Below are positions 33,369 to 42,437 of a DNA stretch of 43,699 nucleotides, one piece after another; the stretch's first letter is position 1; each line of letters opens with the position of its first letter. The stretch lies in the NCBI GenBank assembly GCA_046705265.1, contig JBJKQL010000010.1:1-43699 (forward strand), given 5' to 3'. The stretch is from JAJYTL01 sp046705265. GTDB lineage: Bacteria > Pseudomonadota > Alphaproteobacteria > Ferrovibrionales > Ferrovibrionaceae. The position numbers and the translations under genes are program-made. The notes under the pieces were generated by a model. The model was not told the DNA's origin and did not search any database. It saw only the letters and a program-made list of their open reading frames with translations.

Positions 33369-34430
33369 ATGGATAGGCAGCATGCGTTGGTGATCGGCGG
33401 CCTTGGCGTCATCGGCCGCAAGCTTATCGAATACCTTGGACGAGAGACTGATTGGCGGATTACGGGGCTGTCGCGCCGATCGCCAGATTTCGAGAACCGG
33501 GCACAATTTATTGCCGTCGACCTCCTGGATCGAGATGAAACGGCAGCAAAGCTCGCGCCGCTCACCGACATCACGCATATTTTTTATTGCGCTTTCCAGG
33601 CTCGCCCGACCTGGGCCGAGCACAACCAGCCCAACCTCGCCATGCTGGTGAATGCGGTCGAACCCATTGCCAGGGCCTCATCCCGGCTGCAGCACGTCAA
33701 TCTGGTTGAGGGAACGAAATATTACGGTTGCCACCTCGGCCCGTTCAAGACTCCCGCCAAGGAAGACGACCCGCCCCATATGTTGCCGAATTTCTATTAC
33801 AACCAGGAACAATGGCTTCGGCGATTCCAGAACGGCAAGTCGTGGACGTGGTCAGCACTCCGCCCGCATGCGGTTTGCGGCTTCGCGCTCGGCAATCCAA
33901 TGAATCTCGCGCTCGTCATCGCCGTCTATGCGGCAATCTCACGCGAGCTTGGCCTGCCGCTTCGCTTTCCCGGTAAGGCCGGGGCCTTCACCGCACTCTA
34001 TCAGGTCATCGACGCAGAACTTTTGGCAAAGGCGATGCTTTGGGCCAGCACGGCAAAAGAAGCCCGCAACAAGGCCTTCAACGTCACGAACGGCGACTAT
34101 TTCCGCTGGTGTCATCTGTGGCCGAAATTCGCCGCCTTCTTCCGCATGCCGCTGGGCGAGGTTCAGACGATCCAGCTCGCCGAATTCATGGCTGACAAGG
34201 GTCTGCTTTGGGCCGCAATGCAGAAGAAATACGGGCTGATGCCCTATCGCTACGAGGATCTGGCCGCTTGGCCGTTCGGCGATTATGTCTTCGGCTGCGA
34301 CTGGGACATCATGAGCGATACTCAGAAGATCCGCCGCCACGGTTTCGCCGACTGCATCGATTCGGAAGGAATGTTCCTCCGTCTCTTCGGCGAATTCGCC
34401 GCCGACGCCGTGATTCCTAAGTTCGACTAG
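33369..34430 (+). CDS. SDR-family oxidoreductase of the PRISE (progesterone 5-beta-reductase/iridoid synthase-like) type
   Basis: A 353-residue NAD(P)-binding reductase. The nucleotide loop is VIGGLGVIGRKLIEYL (residues 7-22), with SRRSPDF after beta-2. The catalytic-type Tyr is in PNFYYNQEQWLRRFQ, the PRISE pattern rather than classic YxxxK, and WSALRPHAVCGFALGNPMN is a family block. Such enzymes reduce enones. GGAG lies 9 nt before ATG 33369. The IS5-family element begins exactly at the third base of the stop codon, so the last residues may not be original. Confidence 0.85.
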   Translation: MDRQHALVIGGLGVIGRKLIEYLGRETDWRITGLSRRSPDFENRAQFIAVDLLDRDETAAKLAPLTDITHIFYCAFQARPTWAEHNQPNLAMLVNAVEPIARASSRLQHVNLVEGTKYYGCHLGPFKTPAKEDDPPHMLPNFYYNQEQWLRRFQNGKSWTWSALRPHAVCGFALGNPMNLALVIAVYAAISRELGLPLRFPGKAGAFTALYQVIDAELLAKAMLWASTAKEARNKAFNVTNGDYFRWCHLWPKFAAFFRMPLGEVQTIQLAEFMADKGLLWAAMQKKYGLMPYRYEDLAAWPFGDYVFGCDWDIMSDTQKIRRHGFADCIDSEGMFLRLFGEFAADAVIPKFD

Positions 34431-34443
34431 GGTCTGTAGACAT

Positions 34444-35195
34444 TCATCGTAGAGCAAGCAAGGCGCCGACGAGATAGATCGCGGCGGTGAAGCTTGTGTC
34501 AGTTTTGTCGTAGCGGGTGGCGATACGGCGAAATTCTTTAAGCCGTTGGAAAAAATTTTCGACCAAGTGCCGCCATTTGTACATCTCGATATCGTGTGGG
34601 ATGGGTCTTTTGCGATCCGCCTTTGCCGGGATGACGGCGAGGGCGCCGCGGTCGTTCAGGGTGGCCCGCAAGGCGTTGTTGTCGAAGGCCTTGTCAGCGA
34701 TCAAAGCGTCGAAATCAAGGCCCGTGATGAGCGGTTCAACACCAATACTGTCGTGACGTTGGCCGGGGAGCAGGACAAAGCGCGCCAAATTGCCCAGGGC
34801 GTCAACCAGCGCAACGATCTTGGTTGTTAGCCCGCCGCGCGATTTGCCGATGGCCTGATTTTGAGTCCCCCTTTTGCGCCGGCACCGTGCCGGTGAACCT
34901 TGACAAGCGTCCCATCGATAAGGGCGTATTCGAAATCGGGATCTTGCGATAACGCGGCGAAAATCCGCTCGAAGACCCCCTTGAGCGCCCAGCGGCGGAA
35001 ACGCTTCCATACGGAACACCAGTTGCCAAAGGTTTTCGGCAGATCGCGCCACGGCGCACCGCTGCGCACCAGCCATAAAACCGCTTCGATAAACAGCCGA
35101 TTGTTCTCTCCCGACCGGCCAGGATCGCCCTCTTTGCCAGGCAGGAGAGGAGCAATCCGTTCCCATTGGGCGTCGTTCAACAATGTTCGATCCAA
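34444..35195 (-). CDS. IS5-family transposase, orfA/orfB joined by -1 frameshift
   Basis: OrfA runs from TTG 35195 (GGAGG 6 nt upstream): ALLPGKEGDPGRSGENNRLF and LVRSGAPWRDLPKTFGNW, with the first catalytic Asp in YALIDGTLVKVHRHG, ending at 34827. OrfB continues GTQNQAIGKSRGGLTTKI, then LIADKAFDNNALR with the second Asp and a C-terminal YKWRHLVENFFQRLKEFRRI with the Glu. The frames join at A AAA GGG (34875-34869 on the minus strand), giving a seamless family sequence after a -1 slip. No stop or deletion spoils either part, so the element may still be active. Confidence 0.92.
34869..34875 (-). other. Slippery heptamer for -1 frameshift in the transposase
   Basis: A_AAA_GGG in the orfA frame. 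Re-reading one base back gives AAA GGG ACT and restores the conserved HGAGAKGGTQNQ stretch. OrfB has no start of its own at this point. Confidence 0.8.
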
Positions 35196-35453
35196 GGCTC
35201 GCCTCCATTTTCCTAGCCTTGAATCGGATTTCTGCCCTCATGGGAATCCCGCTCGTCCCTCCCGAGTCAATTTGTCGCACCATGCCGAATGTCTACAGAC
35301 CCGAGTGCAGCGATTCCTTGAAACCAATCATTTCGAGTGATTTTCCAACAGCCTCAACAACGTGCTTTTAACAAGGAAAAACTGCTTGTCCATCGTGTCC
35401 CCCATAGGATTCGAATCAAGGAAGCGGTCTACTAGAGGCTGCGTGGCATTGCC

Positions 35454-36572
35454 CTAGCGATGCAGCACCAGATCATCGCGGTGGATCAGTTCCTCCCGGC
35501 CGCGATATCCGAGAAGCGCCTCGATGTCGCCCGAATGGTGGCCCTTGATGCGTGCCGCATCGACGGCTGAATAGGCGGTGAGGCCGCGGCCGATCTCGCG
35601 CCCATCCGGCGCCTTGACAACGACCGCATCGCCACGCCCGAAGCTGCCGTTCACCGCGGTGACACCCGCCGGCAACAGGCTTTTTCCGGCGGCAAGCGCC
35701 TTTACTGCGCCAGCATCCACGGTAACGGTGCCCATCGGCTGGAGGCTGCCGGCGATCCAGCGCTTCCGTGCCGTGCCGGGGTTGGCTTCGGGCAGAAACC
35801 AAGTGCATCGCGCACCCTCGGCAAGCGCTCGAAGCGGGTTCATCATCAGGCCCGAGGCGATCGCCATGTGGCAGCCTGCCGCCAACGCGACCCGCGCGGC
35901 ATCGAGTTTCGTGACCATGCCGCCCCGACTCTGCTCCGAGCGTGCCGCCCCGGCCATGGCCATGATCTCGGACGTCAGCTTCGGAACTTCGGGAATGAAG
36001 CGGGCCGCCGGATCGCTCGTCGGATCGGCGCTATAAAGACCATCGATGTCGGAGAGCAGAATCAGGCCATCGGCAGAAACCATGGCAGCGACGCGCGCGG
36101 CTAGACGATCGTTGTCGCCGAAGCGGATTTCGCTCGTCGCCACGGTATCGTTCTCGTTGATAACCGGCACCACGCCGAGCTTGAGCAGCGTGCTCAAGGT
36201 GTTGCGAGCGTTGAGATAGCGGCGCCGCTCCTCGGTATCGCCAATGGTGAGCAAGATCTGGCCGATCTCGACCCCTTGGGCGCCGAAGGCCTCGCGATAG
36301 GCGTGCGCCAGCATGATCTGGCCACAGGCTGCGGCGGCTTGGCTTTCCTCGAGCCGCAGCGGTGGCGCACCAAGTCCAAGCGCGGTGCGCCCGAGAGCGA
36401 TCGCGCCGGAGGTAACGACAAGAATGTCGCTACCCGCGGCTTTAAGCGCAGCCATGTCGGCGGAGACTGCGGCCAACCATTCTCGGCGCAATGTGCCGCT
36501 TTCGGCCTCAACGAGAAGCGACGAACCGATTTTCACCACGACACGGCGGAGCTTGCGAAGGTCAACGCTCAC
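35454..36572 (-). CDS. proB: Glutamate 5-kinase with PUA domain
   Basis: A 372-residue enzyme for the first step of proline synthesis. The amino-acid kinase domain starts RRVVVKIGSSLLVE, then VVTSGAIALGRTALGL, INENDTVATSEIRFGDND and LLSDIDGLYSADP. The C-terminal PUA domain starts about residue 280 and includes VNGSFGRGDAVVVKAPDGREIGRGLTAYS. It overlaps obgE by 4 bp. proA is not in the window; proC is at 22628. Confidence 0.96.
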   Translation of the reverse strand: MSVDLRKLRRVVVKIGSSLLVEAESGTLRREWLAAVSADMAALKAAGSDILVVTSGAIALGRTALGLGAPPLRLEESQAAAACGQIMLAHAYREAFGAQGVEIGQILLTIGDTEERRRYLNARNTLSTLLKLGVVPVINENDTVATSEIRFGDNDRLAARVAAMVSADGLILLSDIDGLYSADPTSDPAARFIPEVPKLTSEIMAMAGAARSEQSRGGMVTKLDAARVALAAGCHMAIASGLMMNPLRALAEGARCTWFLPEANPGTARKRWIAGSLQPMGTVTVDAGAVKALAAGKSLLPAGVTAVNGSFGRGDAVVVKAPDGREIGRGLTAYSAVDAARIKGHHSGDIEALLGYRGREELIHRDDLVLHR

Positions 36573-37615
36573 GGCTGCAGTTCCTGTTGCGCCAAGCCCT
36601 CGTTATTCCGGGTGGCGCGTGCGGCGCGGGCCGCCGAAACATTCGGCCACAACGCGCGCAATACCGGCTGAAGCCCCGTCCCGGCAACCGCCGAGATCGC
36701 CAAGACCGGTCGCTTGGCCCGCCGGCGAAGCGTGGCTTTCTTTTTTTTCATGTCGTCCGGTCTCACGGCATCGGCCTTGGTAAGGACGATGATTTCCGGC
36801 TTCTCCACGAGGCCATGGCCATAGCGCTCGAGTTCGCGCCGGATCGTGCGGTAGGCATCGCCCACGTCCTCCTGCATCCCGTCGATCAGGTGCAAAAGTG
36901 CCCCGCAGCGTTCCGCGTGTCCGAGAAAACGGTGGCCGAGGCCATGGCCGAGATGGGCGCCTTCGATCAGGCCGGGAAGATCGGCGATGACGTATTCTTG
37001 CTCATCAATGCCGACGACGCCAAGCTGCGGCCAGAGCGTGGTGAAGGGATAATCCGCGACCTTTGGCCGGGCCCGGCTTACGACGCCGAGAAAGGTCGAC
37101 TTGCCGGCATTCGGCAAGCCGATCAGCCCGACATCGGCGATAAGCTTCAGCCGAAGCCAGAGCCAATGAGCTTCGCCCGGCCAGCCCGGATCGGCGCGGC
37201 GGGGCGCCTGGTTGGTGGCACTTTTGTAATGGGTATTGCCGAAGCCGCCGTCACCGCCTTTGGCGAGAATCACACGATCGCCGATGCGGGTCATGTCGTG
37301 GATCAGGGTTTTCTTATCCTCGGCCAGGATTTCGGTGCCGAGCGGAATACGAAGGATGACATCTGGTGACGACTTGCCGGTGCGCTCTCGGCCCATGCCG
37401 TGGCCACCGCGCTTGGCCTTGAAATGCTGCTGGAAACGGAAATCGATCAAGGTGTTCAGGCCTTCGACGCAGACCCCGATAACACTGCCGCCGCGGCCAC
37501 CGTCGCCACCGTCCGGCCCGCCGAACTCTAGAAATTTCTCGCGCCGAAATGCCACGGCACCGGGCCCGCCGGCGCCGCTTTCGACGTGAATCTTCACCTC
37601 ATCGAGGAATTTCAT
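36569..37615 (-). CDS. obgE: GTPase ObgE/CgtA
   Basis: A 348-residue ribosome-assembly GTPase. The glycine-rich Obg domain starts FLDEVKIHVESGAGGPGAV with HGMGRERTGKSSPDVILRIP. The G domain has VGLIGLPNAGKSTFLG, ADLPGLIEGAHLGHGLGHRFL and VLTKADAV. It lacks a long C-terminal extension. It follows the L21-L27 genes, the usual arrangement in proteobacteria, and is coupled to proB. Confidence 0.96.
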   Translation of the reverse strand: MKFLDEVKIHVESGAGGPGAVAFRREKFLEFGGPDGGDGGRGGSVIGVCVEGLNTLIDFRFQQHFKAKRGGHGMGRERTGKSSPDVILRIPLGTEILAEDKKTLIHDMTRIGDRVILAKGGDGGFGNTHYKSATNQAPRRADPGWPGEAHWLWLRLKLIADVGLIGLPNAGKSTFLGVVSRARPKVADYPFTTLWPQLGVVGIDEQEYVIADLPGLIEGAHLGHGLGHRFLGHAERCGALLHLIDGMQEDVGDAYRTIRRELERYGHGLVEKPEIIVLTKADAVRPDDMKKKKATLRRRAKRPVLAISAVAGTGLQPVLRALWPNVSAARAARATRNNEGLAQQELQP

Positions 37616-37743
37616 GGCTGATCCGGTTTGGAGCCCGATTTGCGCCAGACCCGCATGCCTCGCGCGGCAATCCAGCTCGTTGCGCTAGAGCCCGGAACGC
37701 CCCCTCCCCAGCCGGCGACCCGACGGGGACAAAATCACGCCCC

Positions 37744-37995
37744 TTACGGAAGCACGGATACGTAGGTGCGGTTCTTCAGCCCATTGTGAAACGAGACCTT
37801 GCCCGGGGTCAACGCGAAGAGCGTGTGATCCTTCCCCAGCCCGACGTTCCGGCCGGGATGGAAACGAGTGCCGCGCTGGCGCACGATGATGACGCCGGCC
37901 GAAACCTGCTCCCCGCCGAAACGCTTTACGCCGAGACGCCGGCCTTCAGAATCGCGGCCGTTGCGCGATGAGCCGCCCGCTTTCTTGTGTGCCAT
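37744..37995 (-). CDS. rpmA: 50S ribosomal protein L27
   Basis: An 83-residue protein beginning MAHKKAGGSSRNGRDSEGRR, with GNVIVRQRGT-like and GRNVGLGKDHTLFAL segments; the N-terminal tail reaches the peptidyl-transferase centre. Its ATG shares one base with the rplU stop. No cleavable prepeptide is seen. Confidence 0.97.
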   Translation of the reverse strand: MAHKKAGGSSRNGRDSEGRRLGVKRFGGEQVSAGVIIVRQRGTRFHPGRNVGLGKDHTLFALTPGKVSFHNGLKNRTYVSVLP

Positions 37996-38381
37996 CAGCC
38001 GTTCTCCTTCGCCACCGTCGCCTTGGCGCGCTTCTCCTTCGGCTCGCCGGATTCCTTTGCACTCATCTCTGGCGCCGCGATATCAACGATTTTAAGCGTG
38101 GTGACGTGCTGGCGATGCCCCTTGGTGCGCCGATAGTTCTTACGCCGCTTCTTCTTGAAAACGACGATCTTGGCACCGCGACCTTGCTCCACCACCTCGG
38201 CGGTCACGACCGCGCCGGCGATAAGAGGGGCCCCCAGGGTAACGCCGGCCCCTTCGCCGACCGCAAGAACTTGATCGAGTGAAACTTGGCTGCCGGGCTC
38301 GCCCGCAATCCGCTCGACTTTGATTCTATCGTCCTTAGCGACCTTGTATTGTTTGCCGCCGGTCTTAACCACCGCGAACAT
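37995..38381 (-). CDS. rplU: 50S ribosomal protein L21
   Basis: A 128-residue protein: MFAVVKTGGKQYKVAKDD at the start and KKRRKNYRRTKGHRQHVT, the L21 signature, at about residues 75-95. The last about 25 residues are a Lys/Glu/Ala-rich extension. It heads the operon with rpmA. Confidence 0.96.
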   Translation of the reverse strand: MFAVVKTGGKQYKVAKDDRIKVERIAGEPGSQVSLDQVLAVGEGAGVTLGAPLIAGAVVTAEVVEQGRGAKIVVFKKKRRKNYRRTKGHRQHVTTLKIVDIAAPEMSAKESGEPKEKRAKATVAKENG

Positions 38382-38659
38382 GAGTATTCTGCCTTTCCCT
38401 GCCGTGGCCGGCCTCCGATCATCGCCGGTCGGCCAGCCTTTGAAGGCCCTTGCCCGCCTCCCGCCGACAGCCCCACCCGCGCGCAGAGCAGGCCTCGTCG
38501 CGGGTGCGGCGGACTATAACCGGGATGCCTTTTCTGTCAATGGGCTCGGCGGCAAAAAGGGGACGAAGACAGGAGCGAAGGATTGCGGCCCCGGCGGCCT
38601 TGCGCTAGGCTCCGCCCCCGCCGTCGCGGATCAGGCGGCGGGGGGCCAGCGATCGGAAC

Positions 38660-38748
<89 letters not shown>

Positions 38749-38794
38749 CCAGTGCTATCGAAGTAATTGAAACTGTCTATTTTCCGGAGGCCGC

Positions 38795-39796
38795 TCAGGC
38801 GAATCTAGCGCGATCTGCTCCCGAATCGAAATACCGCTTCAAGTTCTCTCGCACCCGATTCTCGATGTGCAAATCGGTAGGCAGGTGAAACGATTGGCCC
38901 GTTATCCGTTCGAATGCATCGATATATACACGCGCCGTATTCAGGATAATTTCTGACGGAATCTCCGGTAAGTCGCCGGCATATGGATTGCATCGCTCAG
39001 CAATCCAATTGCGGATGTAGTCCTTATCAAAGCTTTCTGGACGCTGACCTTGCGCTTTGCGATCCTCATAGCTGTCGCGGAACCAATAACGACTGCTGTC
39101 CGGGGTGTGCAACTCATCCCCGAGCACGATGCTGCCGTCCCCGGAAATGCCGAATTCATATTTGGTATCAACCAAGATCAAACCTCGGTCGGCCGCCATC
39201 GCTTGGCCTTTTGAAAATAGCGCCAATGACTTCTCAGAAATTTCCTCCCACTGCCGGCTTGAGAGCAAATTTCTGCCGACGATATCTGCCGGGGTTATGG
39301 GCTCGTCATGCGCGCCGTGCAGAGCCTTTGTCGTAGGCGTAATCACGGTATTAGGTAGTTTGTCGTTCTCGCGCAATCCATCGGGTAGCCTGATCCCGTA
39401 GAACTCACGTTTCCCCGACCGGTACATCGGCCAAATTGAGGTCGAGGTGCTTCCCGTCAAGTAGCCACGCACCACGACTTCTACCGGGGTCATCTGAAGT
39501 CTCTGACAGATCACGACGTTCGGATCCGGATACGCGAGAACGTGGTTAGGACAAACACTTTGGGTTTTCTCGAACCAAAATTTGCTGATCTGCGTCAGCA
39601 TCATCCCCTTAAATGGAATGCAGGCGATGGCGCGATCAAATGCGCTGAGGCGATCGCTTGCGATTATCACTCGAGTTCCGTCCGATAGATCGTAATTGTC
39701 TCGGACTTTTCCACGGTAATGATTGGGGAGGTCGAGTATTGGGCTCTCGGCCAAGACATAATTGAGATATCCACTGAGGTCGGCTACTTCGATCAT
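38795..39796 (-). CDS. purC: Phosphoribosylaminoimidazole-succinocarboxamide synthase, long form
   Basis: A 333-residue SAICAR synthetase of the long type also seen in yeast Ade1, not the about 250-residue form usual beside purSQ in alphaproteobacteria. Motifs: HYRGKVRDNYDL, VIIASDRLSAFD, PVEVVVRGYLTGS, ILVDTKYEFG and LGDELHTPDSSRYW. The start MIEVADLSGYL at 39796 is reasonable. The sequence looks less GC-rich than the core genes and lies alone after tRNA-Ser, which suggests it was acquired. It joins aspartate to CAIR in purine synthesis. Confidence 0.94.
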   Translation of the reverse strand: MIEVADLSGYLNYVLAESPILDLPNHYRGKVRDNYDLSDGTRVIIASDRLSAFDRAIACIPFKGMMLTQISKFWFEKTQSVCPNHVLAYPDPNVVICQRLQMTPVEVVVRGYLTGSTSTSIWPMYRSGKREFYGIRLPDGLRENDKLPNTVITPTTKALHGAHDEPITPADIVGRNLLSSRQWEEISEKSLALFSKGQAMAADRGLILVDTKYEFGISGDGSIVLGDELHTPDSSRYWFRDSYEDRKAQGQRPESFDKDYIRNWIAERCNPYAGDLPEIPSEIILNTARVYIDAFERITGQSFHLPTDLHIENRVRENLKRYFDSGADRARFA

Positions 39797-40505
39797 AGAG
39801 GGCTCCGTCTTCTCGTGCAGTATTGGTTAGAGAGTAACGATACACACCAAAAACAGCATCGGCCATAGTGTTTTAGACAAGCCATAATTCATCAAGACGC
39901 CAGTCAAAGAGGCGCGATCCCGATGGTGGAATACCGTAGCGGACGGCCGCCTAAGCGCGACGATCCGACGTGATCCTGTTTCTCCAGGCGCGGAGCAACG
40001 CCACCTCAATCCCGATCGTCGTGATCACTCTATTCACCGTCAACTCAGCAATCGGCCGATGTGCAGGATCCCTGCTTGGCGGCTCGGTCTCTGATCCCCA
40101 ATTGCTTGAGGGTGACTTGCTCCTTTCCGGCGCCATTCTCGCTCTTGCTTCGCTGATTGCTCCTGCGCAGCGAACGCCCGATCAGCCGGCACGTTAGTAG
40201 GGATATTATATGCGACTCTCATCATCGACTCGATGTCTCGCACCGGGTTAGCGTCCTCTTCAGGTCCAATCACTCCTTCAAAGGGCGCGGATATGAACGT
40301 CTAGGCCCCGAGCGAAGATATGCGATCAGCCCGTAAAACGGCGCCGCTTTCAAGGACCAGTCGAAGGAAGTTGTGTCTCGATTTGAACTTCCAGTTTATC
40401 CCAGCTCCGGCCCTTACCACTTAGAACCTCAGAGGTCGAGCCCCCGTCTTCGCGGACATTCATCAGCTATCCCTCCCTGTCGCTACGGGAACCGCGGTGA
40501 GCGTA
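39797..40505. other. 709 bp between purC and the adhesin with no intact gene
   Basis: No intact gene is supported. A plus-strand frame (39955-40197) has two hydrophobic runs (IPIVVITLFTVNSAIG and LLLSGAILALASLIA) that could be the last segments of a transporter, perhaps of the major facilitator type, but no start or diagnostic motif remains. The purC promoter should lie at the left edge; none is obvious. Confidence 0.4.
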
Positions 40506-42437
40506 CTACCAGCTGTACTGGACGCTCACGCTGGCGCCGAGAGGGCTTGCGCTGTAACCCATCGCGTTGGCGTGGCCCCAACCGACCGATGCCGAAGCGA
40601 CGAGCTCATCGTGCCGTGTGAGCAAGCCGGTGCCGAGCATGCCCGCCGCACTGAATCCCATCGCGTCGGCGCCGTCAAAATTTGCAAGACTTAACTTTAT
40701 GGCCACCTTGCGAGAGCCGGAGACAAACGGATCCGACATCGCCATCGCGGCTGCGACACCCGCCTTCGCAATAGCCACCTGTTGGAACAGATAGCCGTTG
40801 TCCGATGCCAGATTACCCTGAGGATCCACCGTTACGACCCCAAGCCTGCCACTTTGGCGGGATCTGCTCAGGGCACTGTCCAAACCCGGCGCAGTGTAGG
40901 TCTGATTCCGGGTCCCAAGCACGATCTGGTTATCAACTGTCGTCGTCGCGCCAGGGCCTATGGCCGTGGAGTTGGTATCTCCGGCAGCAACCGTCGCGCC
41001 CGCCCCGATCGCGGTTGAGTTGGTGGCGGTGGCTGTCGACCCTTGCCCCTCGGCAATCGCTGCAGGCCCGGTCGCGGTGTTTTGGTCGCCGATCGCGACG
41101 GCACCCTGGCCGGTTGCCGTGTTCAGGTTCCCGATTGCGACGGCTCCCTGGCCGGTAGCTGTGTTATTCGCACCAACGGCCACGGCGCCGGTGCCCGTCG
41201 CAACATTGGGATCACCTAACGCAATGGCACCTGTGCCTGATGCCGAGTCGGAATCGCCAATTGCGACGGCTCCGACGCCGCCGAGGACTATGGATGTTGC
41301 GCCTGCGAGCGAGCCCTGACCCGCCCCAGGCATGACCACGGCCCCGGCGCCTACCGCAACCGTCTTGTCTGCAAACGCTGCTGAGGTGTCGCCCAGGGCC
41401 GTTGCCGATGCGCCCGCGGCATCAGAATTCAACCCCAAGGCCAATGATCCGGCCTGAGCCGCTTGCGCGTTGTTGCCGATGGCGATCGCGGTGGGATCGC
41501 CGGTAAAGGCTTCAAGACCGCCGGTACCTGCTCCAGAAAGGGCTCCGCCGCCGATCGTGATGCCGCTTGAATACGCCGTACGATTCGGATCGCCTATTGT
41601 GATCTTGCCTCCGAAGGCAGAAATGCCCTGGCTGGATGTCATTTGGCTGGCGGACAGGGTACCTGTCACAGAGGCGTTCCGGGCAAAGGCGACGCTGTTG
41701 TTGAAAATTGAATCGCCCGAGACGTTGACGCCGCCTGCGGTCACCGCCACAGTGCCAGCGAAATTTGCGTCGCAGTTAGGAAGGCCGGGATAGCCATTAA
41801 GGAATCCCGGAGGGAGGGGGGTTAAGGAGCTGCTAACAGGAAAGCTGGCATTAATGATGCCGGCATCAATTTTAGAGATACCAGAGGTGTAATCCGTTAA
41901 ATACACCGCGCCAGCCTGTTGAGAGAATCCTATTTCCTGTATGGCGAATCCGGCCAAAGCGGTATCAGTGTCGACACCGGCGAGCGCGCCATCGTAACCA
42001 GTAATAATGCCCGCCGTATTTAAGAAATTAATCGTGCCAGTGTATTGCTGAGCACACCCGCCTTGGCCGACAACGAGTTGTTGTGTCGTACTGGGCGTTA
42101 CCGCAGCCGGTGTTGGTGGTGCCGGGAGCGGCGCGCTCGTGTTCGACCCCTGCGCCCACGCCGGCTTGGCCTGAGCGAGTAACAGTGCGGCGATCAATGC
42201 TATAGAAGCGCCGTAAATCGGCATGCGCCAGCCCGCGGATGTGGTGCCCGTCAACAGCTTAAGAATGGCGGCCTTGGGCCTCCTCCCGTGTTCTGACGTA
42301 AGATTATGCTCCAGTTTCGGCACAACGCCGTTGTGCGGGGGTGACCGTTGGTCCCCCGTGCCTTGCCGCTCACAGAATTCCGATTCTCCGAGATCGTCTG
42401 AATTTGGCAGCGTCCAGTCCATGATGAAAGCGGCCAT
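40506..42437 (-). CDS. YadA-like trimeric autotransporter adhesin
   Basis: A 643-residue surface protein from ATG 42437, with GGGAGG 7 nt upstream. A long charged N-terminal extension (about 68 residues) precedes a hydrophobic signal (IYGASIALIAALLLAQ) ending AWA before QGSN. Then come a proline/threonine linker, a passenger of about 200 residues with two Cys-containing spots, and a head made of 14-residue YadA repeats of the type GAVAIGNLNTATGQ. The C terminus has a short stalk and a beta-barrel anchor ending VSVQYSW with a terminal aromatic residue. It would trimerise in the outer membrane and bind surfaces or matrix. It stands alone in a gene-poor, apparently acquired region. Confidence 0.9.
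   Translation of the reverse strand: MAAFIMDWTLPNSDDLGESEFCERQGTGDQRSPPHNGVVPKLEHNLTSEHGRRPKAAILKLLTGTTSAGWRMPIYGASIALIAALLLAQAKPAWAQGSNTSAPLPAPPTPAAVTPSTTQQLVVGQGGCAQQYTGTINFLNTAGIITGYDGALAGVDTDTALAGFAIQEIGFSQQAGAVYLTDYTSGISKIDAGIINASFPVSSSLTPLPPGFLNGYPGLPNCDANFAGTVAVTAGGVNVSGDSIFNNSVAFARNASVTGTLSASQMTSSQGISAFGGKITIGDPNRTAYSSGITIGGGALSGAGTGGLEAFTGDPTAIAIGNNAQAAQAGSLALGLNSDAAGASATALGDTSAAFADKTVAVGAGAVVMPGAGQGSLAGATSIVLGGVGAVAIGDSDSASGTGAIALGDPNVATGTGAVAVGANNTATGQGAVAIGNLNTATGQGAVAIGDQNTATGPAAIAEGQGSTATATNSTAIGAGATVAAGDTNSTAIGPGATTTVDNQIVLGTRNQTYTAPGLDSALSRSRQSGRLGVVTVDPQGNLASDNGYLFQQVAIAKAGVAAAMAMSDPFVSGSRKVAIKLSLANFDGADAMGFSAAGMLGTGLLTRHDELVASASVGWGHANAMGYSASPLGASVSVQYSW
41050..41280 (-). 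repeat. 42-bp coding repeats of the adhesin head
   Basis: About five tandem units near 41050-41280 follow each other at exactly 42 bp (for example near 41092, 41134, 41176, 41218 and 41260). They encode the 14-residue motif AxAIGxxNxATGxG. Copies are diverged, so they are protein repeats and not a recent minisatellite. Confidence 0.8.

Larger units (their letters stand above)
34430..35302 (-). mobile_element. Complete IS5-family insertion sequence, 873 bp
   Basis: Perfect 16-bp terminal inverted repeats GGGTCTGTAGACATTC at 34430-34445 and 35287-35302. Inside is one transposase in two overlapping frames joined by a -1 slip (IS427-like group). No exact target duplication is seen: CTA on the left and GAG on the right. 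Confidence 0.93.

Noticed and set aside
35400..35425. A TTCGAATC-containing stretch that looks like a tRNA T-arm, considered as an att remnant.
   Set aside because: The flanking bases do not pair as a T-stem and it does not match the tRNA genes in this window.
39955..40197. A hydrophobic frame considered as a transporter pseudogene.
   Set aside because: No diagnostic motif or start; mentioned only in the gap description.
41050..41280. 42-bp tandem repeats considered as a minisatellite or CRISPR.
   Set aside because: They stay in frame and encode standard YadA head motifs.
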